A stretch of 64,000 nucleotides of DNA from assembly GCA_027924645.1 (NCBI GenBank), contig BSBN01000809.1:42004001-42068000 (forward strand). Reading direction: 5' to 3'. Positions 23,852 to 34,663 of the stretch are shown here, piece after piece. Position numbers and translations under genes: made by a program. The notes under the pieces were generated by a model, which saw only the letters and a list, made by a program, of their open reading frames with translations, was not told where the DNA came from and did not search any database. This stretch comes from Cunninghamia lanceolata. Its lineage: Eukaryota > Streptophyta > Pinopsida > Cupressales > Cupressaceae. Positions within the stretch are counted from its first letter, which is position 1. Every line of letters begins with the position of its first letter.

Positions 23852-25000
23852 AAATTTCTAGGTTTTTCAATGATAGTTAGATTGAATTCATGGAGAAGCA
23901 ATAACCATCTAATTACGCTTCTTCTCACCGTAGGTTTATCCATAAGGTATTTAATTGCTGAATGATTTGTGTAAACAGTTACTTTGTAACCTGTGATGTG
24001 TCAAAATTTATTGATGGCATGAACTACAACTAAAAATTCCTTTTTAGTAGTTGTGTAGTTTCTTTCAATGGGGGTCAAATTCTTACTTATGAAATATATA
24101 GCATATTTTCCCCACTTTCATTCTCTTGTCCTAGGACTGCTCTAATTGCATCATTTGAGGCATCTACGTAGATATAGAAAGATAGGTCCCAATTGGGTCC
24201 GCACAATACAGGAGGGTGTTAAGTTTTTCTTTAATGACTTCAAATGATTTTTGACATTTCATAGTCTAAGAGAACTCTACATCTTTCTGTAGAAAAGAGA
24301 ACATTGGGGCTGCGATTTTACTAAAGTTTTCTATGAATCTTCAGTAGTAGTCGGCATGTCCTAAAAATCTCTGGACATCAATTTGATTTTTTGAAGATTC
24401 TAGTTTTTGTATCACCTCAATTTTTTTAGGATCCACTTTTATTCCTTCTGCTGAGATGTGATGTCCTAGTACTATCCCTTGTTCTACCATTATTAAACAT
24501 TTTTCATGACTAAAGGATAGTTGGCCTTCTTCACATCGTTGTAGAACCTTGTCCATATTTTCGAGTGCTTCGTCATAGGTAGACCCATACACTATGAAAT
24601 CATCCATGTACACTTCCACACATTCATTTAAAAGTTCAACAAAGATTGCTAACACAAGTCTCTAAAAGGTTGCAGAAGCATTACATAGTCCAAAGGGAAG
24701 GACTCGGTATGCAAAAGTTACCCAAGGACAGGTGAAAGAAGTTTTGTCCTAATCCTCAACTGCTACTTGTATTTGATTATATCCATTGAACCCATCCAAG
24801 AATGAGAAATATTTCCTATCAGCTAGGTTATCCAAGACTTGGTCTATGAATGGTAATGGAAAGTAGTCCCTATAGGTTGCTTTGTTAAGTTCTCTGTAAT
24901 CTACACATACTCTCCACTTCCCACCTTTCTTCGAAACAACCACAAGAGGTGAGACCCACTTGCTATTAGAGATAGGGTAAATAAATCCTACTTGTAGGAG
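23852..25000 (-). pseudogene. Element E reverse transcriptase and RNase H
   Basis: Read downward from 25,000: VSPLVVVSKKGGKWRVCVDY, ELNKATYRDYFPLPFIDQVL, YFSFLDGFNGYNQIQV, then TFAYRVLPFGLCNA, the catalytic YMDD in EVYMDDFIVYGSTYDEAL (about 24,620), and EKCLIMVEQGIVLGHHIS. These are all the standard gypsy RT boxes. RNase H follows and is badly decayed, ending at TVRRSVIRWLLLLHEFNL (about 23,900) just before element D. There are at least four stops. The box spelling (GLCNA, EKC-MV-GIVLGH) is that of the Athila/Tat branch. Confidence 0.9.
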
Positions 25001-25630
25001 TTTTTTTTTTGTCTTTACTATATCTCAGAGTGCAAGATTGAGTCTACGTTGTGGTTGGTGAACTGGTTAAACATATTCAGTGTAGATGTGGCGAGTGTAG
25101 ACACTTGGGTGTATTCCTTGCATGTTTGTATAGTCCCAAGAAAAAGATTTAGATCTATTCACCAGCACATCGAATAGTTTAAGTTCGTCTATTTTGGTTA
25201 ACCATCTATTAATATTAAGGGTCTTTCTAGGTAATAGCATTATCATTTTAATTCTTGGATGTTTGGAGGTAATGGTATAGGTTTCACTCATCAAAGTATT
25301 GAGTGGACAACTATGTGGTTGCATCATATGGTATGTGGTTATGTATTTAAGATAGTGATCAGTTCTTGGAATTATATCAGCCAATGGGCAATGAAATGTT
25401 GTGAGGAAGTTCTTTTCATCATGAATGGGTTCTACGACACTGGACTGGATCAGGCTTTCTAAATTCTCATCAGGTTCAGAGACCTCTTCATTGTTTAAAT
25501 TTATGGTGTTGTTTTTTGTATCATTTTTGAGTTCATTTTCCATCTCTTCACCATCTTGCTTGATAACCATCATTGCTAGCAAAGCCAAATTTTCTTGTTT
25601 ACAAAGATGACTAGGTTCATCTATCTAAAC
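25001..25630 (-). pseudogene. Element E protease-RT linker
   Basis: The frame 25,067-25,588 reads LALLAMMVIKQDGEEME at its start, a central stretch without a recognised domain, and DVLVNRSKSFSWDYTNMQGI then PSVYTRHIYTEYV. The last part is the conserved lead-in to gypsy RT (the W-x2-D-x3-GI-P motif, then PQRRLN). It is joined to the protease at about 31,500 once element F is ignored. Confidence 0.75.
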
Positions 25631-26093
25631 TGTTGTACCCAACCAAAATTTTTGCTTCATTAAGGCATTTTGAAAAAAATTTCGTCAAAAAGTCAAAAAA
25701 ACAAAATTTCTAAAAATAGATGTCAGATTAGGTTTTCTGGGTTTCTTGAGATATGGATGCTGGCAAAACTTTCTAAAAATAGAATCTCTGACTCAGGTGT
25801 TGCGCTTGATTCTCATTGGTCGATTTTGCTTCACGATCGACGCAGTCCAGACAGAATCTTCAAACGACCAAGTTTTATCTACTAGGTCATTTCTAATTTT
25901 TCAGAAGGTGAAACATGAGCTTGAAAGTCATCAATAGAGAAAGTTCATCTACCAGAGTTCGTCGACAAGTTTTGAATGCTGTTCCAACGACGCAGAACCG
26001 ACGAACAATTGTCGACTTGACGAGGCACACAAAATGATGCAAGATGGAATGAAGGGTTGGAAAATTAGAAATTTGACTAAGTGTTGGCAAACC

Positions 26094-26770
26094 AGGTGCC
26101 CCAGGTGACTTGGGGTGCCCAACCTTTCAAGTGTTAGATTTTTTTTCGTGTTTTTCAAGAAACGTCAAAAATACTTTAGTCAGCCTGTTTCTGGTTGGTC
26201 AAACTTGGTCAAACTTAGTCAAAGCCATGATTTCATCACAGATATGTTCAGACTACTCAGATCAACCTCCATCCCATCTCAAGAGTCGTCAGAACGAGCG
26301 AAATCGAAGATCGAACAGGAGCTACGGGCACGAAAAATGAGAAAAGGTACAAAAATTGAGTTTTCCAGGAAATTTTCTAAGGCATGGCATGATAGGCACC
26401 CCAGGTGACTTGGGGCACCCAAACTCTTTAGAGTTAGTTTATTTTTGAAATTTTTCTCGAAAAACGCAAATCTCCTTTCGTTAGCCTGGTCCGGTTCAGA
26501 GTTGATCAGTTTAGCACATTTTTCAAGGCAAATAGAAGGTACAGTCAGCTCAATTTTCATCAGGCCTTCCTATTTTCCAGATCATCAAACTTAGTTTTAT
26601 CCCAGTTGATAGAAATAGGCACTCGAATAGGGGTCCTCCGCCACCAGAATGCGCACGCAAATCGAGAAATTAAAGAAATTGCAAAAAATGAAAAAATGGC
26701 TAAGTTTGGTGAAACCTGGCGCCCCAGGTGACTTGGAGCACTCAACTTGCTTAGTGTTAGAATATTTCCA
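26094..26770. repeat. Three diverged units of about 300-330 bp
   Basis: A core CCCCAGGTGACTTGGGG recurs near 26,098, 26,399 and 26,732 (last copy TTGGAG), each followed by GCACCCAA, a TTAGTGTTAG-like word and a T-rich run. Between the cores, words such as TCAAACTTGGTCAAAC recur. The unit is a long tandem repeat within F's upstream part. Confidence 0.7.
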
Positions 26771-27743
26771 TGTCCACAGTGTTTTCTGATAGCTTTGTTA
26801 CCAATCTTCACGTATTGGCAGTTTTCAGGAGGTCAAACTTGGTCAAACGATGCCAGATCGTCAGTCGGAGGCCGGAAATGGAATCTCAGTTGATAGGCCT
26901 CCAAAATGTCAGGATCAGTCAGCTTTTTCAGTCAACAGTGACATTTTGCCACCTTGTTGAAGTCAGAGACAGGCCATATTTAAGTCAAAACGAGTGTTGA
27001 AGTGTCGAAAACGAAGAAAATTGGCTAGCACTTATTTCAACTCGCGTGTTCGATGACATCATCAAAAGAAGATATTTTTCATCATCCTACACATGAAGCC
27101 ATAGACAGCTACAAAATAGGGATTCTTCCTATTCGAAGACATCCACTTGGATTTAAGCTTTTAAAAGTTGCTTTCTTCATGGATGAGGTCCAAGTTTTAT
27201 TCTCACACAAATAAAGCTACTTTTTCGTCCTAAAGATCTATAAAGACAAGTATTTGGCTTCTTTATTTCATTATCTTTTACAGGCTACATCTAGAGGAAA
27301 GATTTTTATTTTTCTTTCAATGAAGATTCGAAGACCTAAACGAAGTGCTTTTTCAACGTTCTTCATAGTTTCGGGTTGAGGAAGCAAAGAGGCTCACTTT
27401 TTCAGGGTCCTTGTTTCAAGGGGATCATTTTTAAGAAATCCGACCAAAGCTTTTTCAGTTTTCATCGAGATGGGTCCATCTAGTATTTCATCCTCTTGAA
27501 GATTAGAGTTTTTTTTTTTTCGAGAATCTACTTTTTTCCTACTTTTTTAGGAAAATCCCTGCTTTTTCAAAATCCGACGATCTGGGTTGCTTTGAAACAA
27601 AATTGTCTACAAAACCCATGTGCCAGCTTTTTTACTCACACTCTACTTTTTTTTCTTCTAAAAATCAACAAGTAATTTTCAGCCATTTATCCAAGAGTTT
27701 TCTGACATAGGCGTGTTCACAATCAATTTTCAAATCTTCCAAT

Positions 27744-30692
27744 ATGCAGTACTCTCCAACACAAATCAGGCACAAAACGACGTTGGTTCAAGATTACCTG
27801 AGAACTTGTGAAATAGATTTGCATAAGGTACTTCTAGTAATCAATTTACATTCTTTGGAGGATGCAAGAAATAACGCTATCAAGAATCTTGGACACTCTG
27901 ATTTGCTTACAGCGACATCCTTTCCTATCACAGTGCAAAGTATCGAGTTTGTGATTGCTTGCATGACGCATTACAATTCGGTCACAAGAGAAATTCAGTC
28001 AAGAGATGGACGTGTGCTTTGCAGCTTGAGGCCAAACGACATTGAGAAGTGTTTTACAATACCTGTTTGGAGAGAAAACTTAACTGTTTCACTTGAAGAA
28101 TGCAAGAGGGTTTGGAACAATGATAAAGAAAAATATAGGAAGAAGATTGGTCAGAGGTGGTTAAAAGAAAAGTAGAATGTCATACCAAAGAACGTTGGAC
28201 ATGGAGAATTCAAGGAGGAACATGCAATAATGATCACTCTACTAAGCCGAATCACGGGTCAAACAGATGCTAACAAGTTCCAGCCTTGGATGTTTTACAT
28301 CATGTCCCAGATTATTGATGGAATTGAATTCTATGACTGGTTGGCACTCATCAGTGATAGTCTCCACCAACAAATAATTAATTTTCAAAGGGCCCATGAA
28401 TTCCACAAGATATCATACCTTGTGTATTTGATGGCTTTCCAGGGTCAATTCAGAGGTTTGAATGTTGTTGGAACTCTGGGTACTCAGCATGTGTATCACC
28501 ATTTCGCGTAGTTTGAAATCTCTCAAGTTGAACGACATTATAGGCGGGTAAATGATGCATTCCTGATGCATGCGGTGTGAGATATGGACAACGAGTTGCA
28601 TATACAATTTTCAGCAGATGCTAGAATAGCAATGGCAGAATGGGCTGATTGGTTTATCCAATTTCCCACTTTTTCCAACATCAGAGTATATGGCTTCTTA
28701 GGAGAGCCAGCCATGTTGTCGAGATATCCTACAGATGAAACAACATTTATGGAATTTTTGAGGCAAGCCTATGAAGTTCATACATTTTTGCGTAGCAAGC
28801 GCAAGGCAAATTTCAATTTTCCACTTGGGATGAGTATTTACAGATGCAGATCTGGAGCAGATGCCAAGGCAATCGGTAATGAATCATCTAGATATGGTCT
28901 CAAGCTTTTCAACAGGAGGTCTTCATATGATCCTCGTGGTGTTTTTGCATCACATCTTGGTTAGAATTGTACGCACAAGTTTGCAGTTGAAGACTTCTGG
29001 GCTAATTGTGCTGATGAGTTTGAAGTGCGAGAACACAGTTACAATAGATTCACTCTTCAGTAGATGTCTGATATCCTATCAGAAGATATAGAAGGTTTGA
29101 CAGAGAGTGGTGAAGTTCTACTTCCCACATATTTCAGAGACCAAATTGAGCAACAACCATTGCCACTAGTTAATTGGTTGGTAAAAGAGAGCACTTCCAT
29201 TGAAGAGAGAATGAGTCGAGTCATTAAAAACAATTTGATATTCTTGAAGACTAAGCGAAAGGATGATATTCCGTTAGCAGAGCTGCTAGTTGTGCAACCA
29301 TCAGAGCCTTCCACTTCCAAGCCAAAATGAAGGGTAAAAGCTATGAGTCTCTAGCTCATGTCCAGCAGGAACAACCACCAGTTGAACCAGAAGTTCCTAT
29401 TGAAACAACGCTGCATGTTGAAGTGTTACCTTCAGATCATATTTCTCCACCTTCTTCACTGATCACTTCTCCTATTCACATAGATTCAGAGCTAGATTTG
29501 TCGGTTCATAACTTTGATGCACACATTGATTCATCAGGAGCTGATGATGTTAGAACTGAGTTTCCAAGAGAGGATGGCTCATCTTGGCTTGAAAACATTC
29601 TGGGAAGGAAGAGGAGAAAGCCCTCATATCAGCTGGATTTAACAGAGATAAAAAGTGTCTACCAAGACACACCAGACAAGAAGCTGAAGAAGCAGGTTCA
29701 CATTGAGAAGAATGCGGATGGAGAAATAATCCTTGAAACTGCAACACCGCCAGAAAATAAAAGTGCTGATGATGTTGAGGTTGATGACTTCACGGTTGTC
29801 AAAGCTAAATTTGGCAGAAGTACCCGTCATACAGACATAAATCTCTTCGAGGTTACAGCGGATAATTTGAAAGAAAGGGTGTTGAAAGATGGAGAAGACA
29901 AAGTAGCTCTCAAGGCTGAAGTCAGGTAGTTGCGTTAGTACATTTCCAACCTTTTCCATGGTACTTCATGGGCTAATTTACTTCTTCCACCAAATCTTGA
30001 ATCACTCGCCGATCAGCGGCATTTCAGTCAGTTGGTTCTCTATGGAAGGCACATGAACACTTGGGTGGAAGAATTTGTGACTAAAGGGAGAGTTGTACTT
30101 GCAGAGTTTTATCAATTGAAGTACAACACTCATGATTTACGCCAAGGCATTTAGGGATTACAACAGACCATGGCTGAAAATAGACCGGTGTTTGAGATCA
30201 TTATCTCTAACTTGAAGATTTGACTTGATTCTGTTGATTTAACCAATGATAAGAAGACAGTTTCTACTTGGAAAGCACAATATATTTTCATAGTAAAAAT
30301 TTATGATAGTATAATTTCAGAGTTGACAAAATGGAAAGAAAAGGTAGTCAATGTCCTCAAGTTCGTCAGATCTTGTCTCTCAGATCCCATGTTCATATGA
30401 AAGAGAAGATGGTACCCTGTATGATCTCAGAGAAGTGCAAGCAGAGTTTCAGACTCCCGTTTGCAACAATTTTAATGATGATATCAGTGCTGGCAAGATG
30501 GGTCGTTTTGCCACAATGACAGTGAAGTTCGACAAGGCTATGGGCGAAGTTCACGAATTTCTTCAGATGGTTGCCAACGGTGAAGAAATGTTAGAGAATC
30601 AGAATATCATTCTAGAGAGTATCAGTGCTCCTAGCAGAGATGTAGTCACTCACTTTTTAGAAGATATTGTTTCCCAAAATATCAATAGATGA
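27744..30692 (+). pseudogene. Unknown long ORF of element F
   Basis: About 980 codons broken by a handful of stops. The start at 27,744 (MQYSPTQIRHKTTL) is the first Met of the frame, shortly after a possible splice acceptor (TAATTTTCAG, 27,680). Domain A (27,900-28,950) is globular: VLCSLRPNDIEKCFTIP, MITLLSRITGQTDANKF, SYLVYLMAFQGQFRGL, FIQFPTFSNIRVYGFLGEP. Domain B (29,060-29,900) is acidic and Pro/Ser-rich with the basic cluster GRKRRKPSYQLDLTEI. Domain C (29,960-30,692) is helical, ending ENQNIILESISAPSRD. The same order and matching motifs occur in C (52,856-58,889). I recognise no enzyme, capsid, zinc knuckle or membrane segment. It may be a DNA- or RNA-binding accessory protein of the element; that is only a guess. 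Confidence 0.75.
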
Positions 30693-30960
30693 CATCACCA
30701 AAAAGCAAGAATGTCGATGAGGATGCATTCCAAAAGAAAGCAGCTTTAAAATAGTTGCTTTTTGTTTTAAAGCATTTACTTTCATCCTAAGCTCATCCAT
30801 TCTATATTTAGAAAGAAATCACTTTGTGATAGTTGGAATCTTCTTTGCTTTAAAGCGTTTGTTTATTGTATCTTTGTCTTAGAATAGCAATAAAGCTAGC
30901 GAGTTGGCAAGTTAGGGTTAATAAAGGAGATTTTAGGGTTCTCTACTCCTTTGATTTTAT

Positions 30961-30968
30961 TATAAATA
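30961..30968 (+). promoter_or_regulatory. TATA box of element F
   Basis: TATAAATA followed by AGGGCATCCTTGCCC, 269 bp after the ORF stop. C has TATAAATA followed by AAGAGGGCC at the same relative place. In an LTR this marks the U3/R transition. Confidence 0.65.
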
Positions 30969-31492
30969 AGGGCATCCTTGCCCATTGTATGTAATGGTAA
31001 TTGTGATAGCAAATTTGTTGTGCCTACTCTAGCTTGCAAATCTTGATATTCCAAGTGTCTGTTCACTTTGTGTAATCTGTTCTCCAGTGTTTGATCACTT
31101 GTTGTATGCCTACCTTTTACTACAACATTGCTGTCCTAGAGTTGTGCCAACTTTGTGATATTGAATAGAAGTTTCATGCCTATTTTGCTATGATATTCTA
31201 TCTCAATTCATCAAGTTTTCATTGTCAGATGTGTAGCTTATGTAGCTTTCATTTCAGCTTCCATCATTAAAGTACTATAAGTCTTGTGGTGTAAATCTGG
31301 AAGAAAATTGCTTAAGTTTTTGTGTTAACTTTCAATTTCCTTTGCTCTGAATTTACTCAGGAGATTGAAAGCATCGTTAGTCTATGCTTAGTTGTAGTGG
31401 AAGTTTTAAAAAAGGAAAAAAACTCTTCTGCAGCGTTTAGAGTTTTATAACCTTGTGCTCGCAGCTAAGAATCAAAAAGAAGATAGGTAAAG

Positions 31493-32541
31493 TTTTATTT
31501 AATTATCTTTTCAACGAACATCAGCAAGAAAGGGAACTCCCCCTTCCAATAGGAGAGTGGTTTATCTGTGCATAGTTGTCCGTTTCTAAATCGCATTCCA
31601 GAGGTGCGAATTGAAATGCCAACACAAACTTTACCATTTTTTATTTGCAGAAGGTTGAGCGGGAGGATATAGCAACAAATGTTTTCTATTAAGGCCATTT
31701 GAAATTGTCATTCCTCCTACACTATAGTCTATTTTAGCTACAACTGTGGCTAACTAAGGTTTCCCTAATATTAATGGATAGCTATCTTTAGGAGTATGTG
31801 ATTGAATCACTTGGAAGTCAATTGAATATTCCTAAATTTCAACGTTAACATGAATATTGTCCAGAACTCCTTTGGGAACAACTATAGACTGATCTATCAT
31901 TTGTAAAATGATAGTTGTGGGGTGTAAGTTTATAAGACCCGGCTTCTCCATGACATCTAAAGTCATGACATTAATTATGGCCCCTAAATCAACTAGTTCA
32001 TTAGGGATTTCCACCTCATTGATTACTACAGTTATCACAGGACTACCAGGATTGCCATATTTTGGTGGAAGAATTTCTCTAGAAAGAAGATTAGCCAAAT
32101 AGCCATTAATTTGCATAGTGTTAATTTGCTTCTTTTTCCTTCCTAGTGTTTTTATGCATAACTATTTAACCAATTGGTTGAATTTTGGAATTTCTCTAAT
32201 TGCTTGTAGCAAAGGTATCTCAATGTTAAACCATTTAATCTCTTGGATTAGAGTGGTTTCAATTGGCATTACTACTTCTGGAGGACTCTTTGAAGAGACT
32301 TCCTTAAGTCTCTCCAGAAAAGGTGCTCGTTGTTTACTTTTCATGTTGAAGTCATCCTTTGGAAAAGGTGGTGAATATTGTTTTTCCATATTCTCTATAG
32401 GTGGTTTTGGAGATCAGTTGAAATCTTTCTAAGGGTTTTTCAAAGGATGATGCTAGTGAAAGGAAGAAAGGTATGCAGAAATAACTTCCTATATTGATCT
32501 AATGAGGAAAATTATACAAATTTTAGTCTTTACTAGTTACA
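31493..32541 (-). pseudogene. Element E aspartic protease
   Basis: Frames at 32,162-32,389 and 31,832-32,116. The first reads QYSPPFPKDDFN, PFLERLKEVSSKSPPEV and EIPLLQAIREIPKFNQLVK, the lead-in. The second carries LANLLSREILPPKYGNPGSP, the active-site VDLGAIINVMTLDVMEK (DLGA rather than DTGA, as in Athila-type proteases) and TTIILQMIDQSIVVPKGVLD. Below it, DSYPLILGKP near 31,770 is the flap-side ILGRPW equivalent. Stops lie between the frames. The region is bounded by F on the left and I on the right. Confidence 0.82.
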
Positions 32542-33460
32542 TGTTATTAGATGCACATTAACAGAAAGGTAATAACAACATCCAAATGCAAATACAAAAC
32601 TTACAACACAAGATATACGTGGGGAAAACCCTTTCAAGTGAAAAACCTCACACTCCAAAACTTGCATAATGTATTATCAAATCAAAAGATGATTATAACA
32701 CACTTGCAATACAAGCTCTTTTGTTAGAAATGAAGGTAAAAACCACACAACTAAAATCTAATTCAAACCTTATTAATATCCTCTAAATAATGTAGAATCA
32801 GTGGAGATTGCAACAGAAAAAAAAACCCACTACACAATAATAACATGTATTAAGAACTAAACACATAACATAGTATGTAATATGGAGAAAACTATTTCGG
32901 GTAAAAAAATCCACCAAGAAAAGAGGCTCCAAGTTGTATTATCTTCAAATTTTCTTATTTACAAAGATGACTAGGTTCATCAATCCAACGGTGCCTATTA
33001 CTCTCAACTCTACTAAAAATGTAGTACAAATATCCATATAAAAGGGGGTTACGTTATAGGGCAAGAAAAATGACATAATATCAACCATCAGATTTGTCAC
33101 CTAATGACAAACGGTCCATATTTACAATGATAACATATAAATAAAATGTGGTTTCAGGGGCGCCGCCCTCAAATCTCCACTGAGGTGCATGGCCCCTAGA
33201 CCTCCCACCAGGGGTATGATCCCCATGGATCTCCCGCCAGGGGGATGATCCCCCTGGACCCCTCACAGGGGGGAGACCCCCCTACAACCCCCCTGCACAG
33301 ACAAATTAGCATTGTTACCAGATATAAACATGTGGCTGAAATAAGATCATTGTTGGTGAAACCTTTCATCCCTTATGGGTGATTTACAAACAATAATAGG
33401 AATAATAAATTACATAGGATTATTCTTGAGTGCTTTAGGATTTAACTGTGTGTAAGTTTT

Positions 33461-33502
33461 TACTTCAACGTTTCGGATCACACTCTGTGATCCATCATCA
33501 GG
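33461..33502 (-). ncRNA. Hammerhead-ribozyme-like core, left arm
   Basis: On the minus strand: CTGATGA, then helix II as GGATCACA-GAG-TGTGATCC (eight pairs), then GAAAC, then GTTGAAGTA. This is the invariant hammerhead order CUGAUGA, stem II, GAAA. A very short helix III (AC/GT) would place a GUA cleavage triplet at its end. Helix I is weak (U-run against A-run). Cleavage activity cannot be inferred from sequence alone. Confidence 0.6.
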
Positions 33503-34509
33503 AAAAAATAGAGCCAAAGAAGAGAATAATGAGTGATAAGTTTGCAAACCTCAAAGGATAAATAGAAAGATGGGGGGGAATGGCTAAGATCCCAAGACAA
33601 CCCAAGGAAATGAAATAAAAATAGATACATAAATTAAGGAATGAATAGAAAATGCAATTAAAAAACCACTAAGGACAGACAAACAACACCACAAACTCAA
33701 TAACCAAGAGATGAAAAAGAAAAAATGACATAAATACAATAAGTAATGTAAAAGACATCAAATAACCAAGCAACAAGAGGCAAAAAACCATAGTAGTAAG
33801 AAGTTAAAAAACACAACAAAAATTAACATATAATAATATAAAGAAAGGTTTAATAGAAATAAAATGAAAAGATCAAAAAAAGGAGGAGAAACAAGAGGAA
33901 AAGGAAACAAATTAAGAAAAGGCAACCAGAAACAAGTAAACACAAATGAATAAAAATAAGTAAAAGAAAGACACAAAAAATACTCATTGAAATATTAAAG
34001 TTCGTTATCCTATAGCCATGCTATATTTCAATGAGTATTTTTTGTTTCTTTCTTTTACTTATTTTTATTCATTTGTGTTTACTTGTTTTTGGTTGCCTTT
34101 TTTTAATTTTGTTTCCTTTTCCTCGTTTCTCCTTTGTTTTTTGGTCTTTTCATTTTATTTCTATTAAACCTTTCTTTATATTATTATATGTTAATTTTTG
34201 TTATTTTTTTTAACTTCTTACTACTTTGGCTTTTTGCCTCTTGTTACTTGGTTCTTTGATGTGTTTTACATTACTTATTGTATTTATGTCATTTTTTCTT
34301 TTTCATCTCTTGGTTATTGAGTTTGTGGTGTTTTTTGTCTATCCTTAGTGGTTTTTTAATTGCATTTTCTATTCATTCCTTAATTTATGTATCTATTTTT
34401 ATTTCATTTCCTTGGGTTGTCTTGGTATCTTAGCCACCCCCCTCTTTCTATTTATCCTTTGAGGTCTACAAACTTATCACTCATTACTCTATTCTTTGGC
34501 TCTATTTTT

Positions 34510-34555
34510 TTCCTAATGATGGATCACGGGGTGTGATCCGAAACGTTGAACTAAA
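34510..34555 (+). ncRNA. Hammerhead-like core, right arm, mutated
   Basis: The mirror copy on the plus strand: CTAATGA in place of CTGATGA, helix II GGATCAC/GTGATCC, GAAACGTTG, and CTA where the left arm has GTA. The change of an invariant core G suggests it is inactive. Confidence 0.5.
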
Positions 34556-34663
34556 AACTTACACAGTTAAATCTTGAAGCACTCAAGAATAACATTATGG
34601 ACTATGGAAATCTGATGGCTATTACATAAGATTTACAAGGTTGATGGCACCTTAATTCTAACA

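Larger units (their letters stand above)
25631..31487 (+). mobile_element. Element F: ORF-bearing large LTR-like element
   Basis: Foreign DNA between E's protease and RT. It starts TGTTGTACCC. A possible duplication is TAAAC (25,626-25,630) and TAAAG (31,488-31,492); the right end is frayed and lacks a clean CA. The parts run on the plus strand: a roughly 2.1 kb upstream stretch with repeats, a long ORF (27,744-30,692), a TATA box (30,961) and a roughly 520 bp tail. No copy of the start recurs at the end, and there is no polypurine tract, primer site or pol gene. It parallels element C in every part, including tail sequence (TATAACC then CAGCTAAG here, TATAACC then CAGTTAG in C). The best reading is a solo LTR with an ORF in U3; a truncated element is the alternative. 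Confidence 0.65.
33420..34592. mobile_element. Giant inverted repeat, possibly Penelope-like
   Basis: Left arm 33,420-33,994 and right arm 34,024-34,592 are reverse complements apart from scattered mismatches, around a 29 bp loop. The outer ends read TTATTCTTGAGTGC and GCACTCAAGAATAA. Beyond the right arm stand 28 unmatched bases (34,593-34,620). The whole is flanked by ATTACATAGGA (33,409-33,419) and ATTACATAAGA (34,621-34,631); H's right LTR shows the site empty at about 39,360. Each arm carries a hammerhead-like core near its outer end. Inverted terminal units, a short tail on one side, variable-length duplication and hammerhead motifs together recall Penelope-like elements, known from conifers. 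No reverse transcriptase or GIY-YIG domain is present. A foldback DNA element is the alternative. Confidence 0.8.
32722..34663 (-). repeat. Element H 3' LTR with hairpin insertion
   Basis: About 730 bp without the insertion at 33,420-34,631. It holds a GC-rich block at 33,155-33,295 with repeated CCAGGGG-ATGATCCCC words, longer than in the right LTR. At 32,946-32,981 a 36 bp patch differs from the right LTR and matches E at 25,586-25,621 with one mismatch. Confidence 0.9.

Noticed and set aside
33758..34213. Two hydrophobic open frames that could be membrane proteins
   Set aside because: They are the two mirror arms of the hairpin read in the same sense; the Phe/Leu/Tyr content comes from T-rich DNA and no other feature supports translation.
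33420..34631. Hairpin as a Mutator foldback element
   Set aside because: The flanking repeat is nearer 11 than 9 bp and 28 unmatched bases follow the right arm; the hammerhead-like core favours a Penelope-like origin, though this is not settled.
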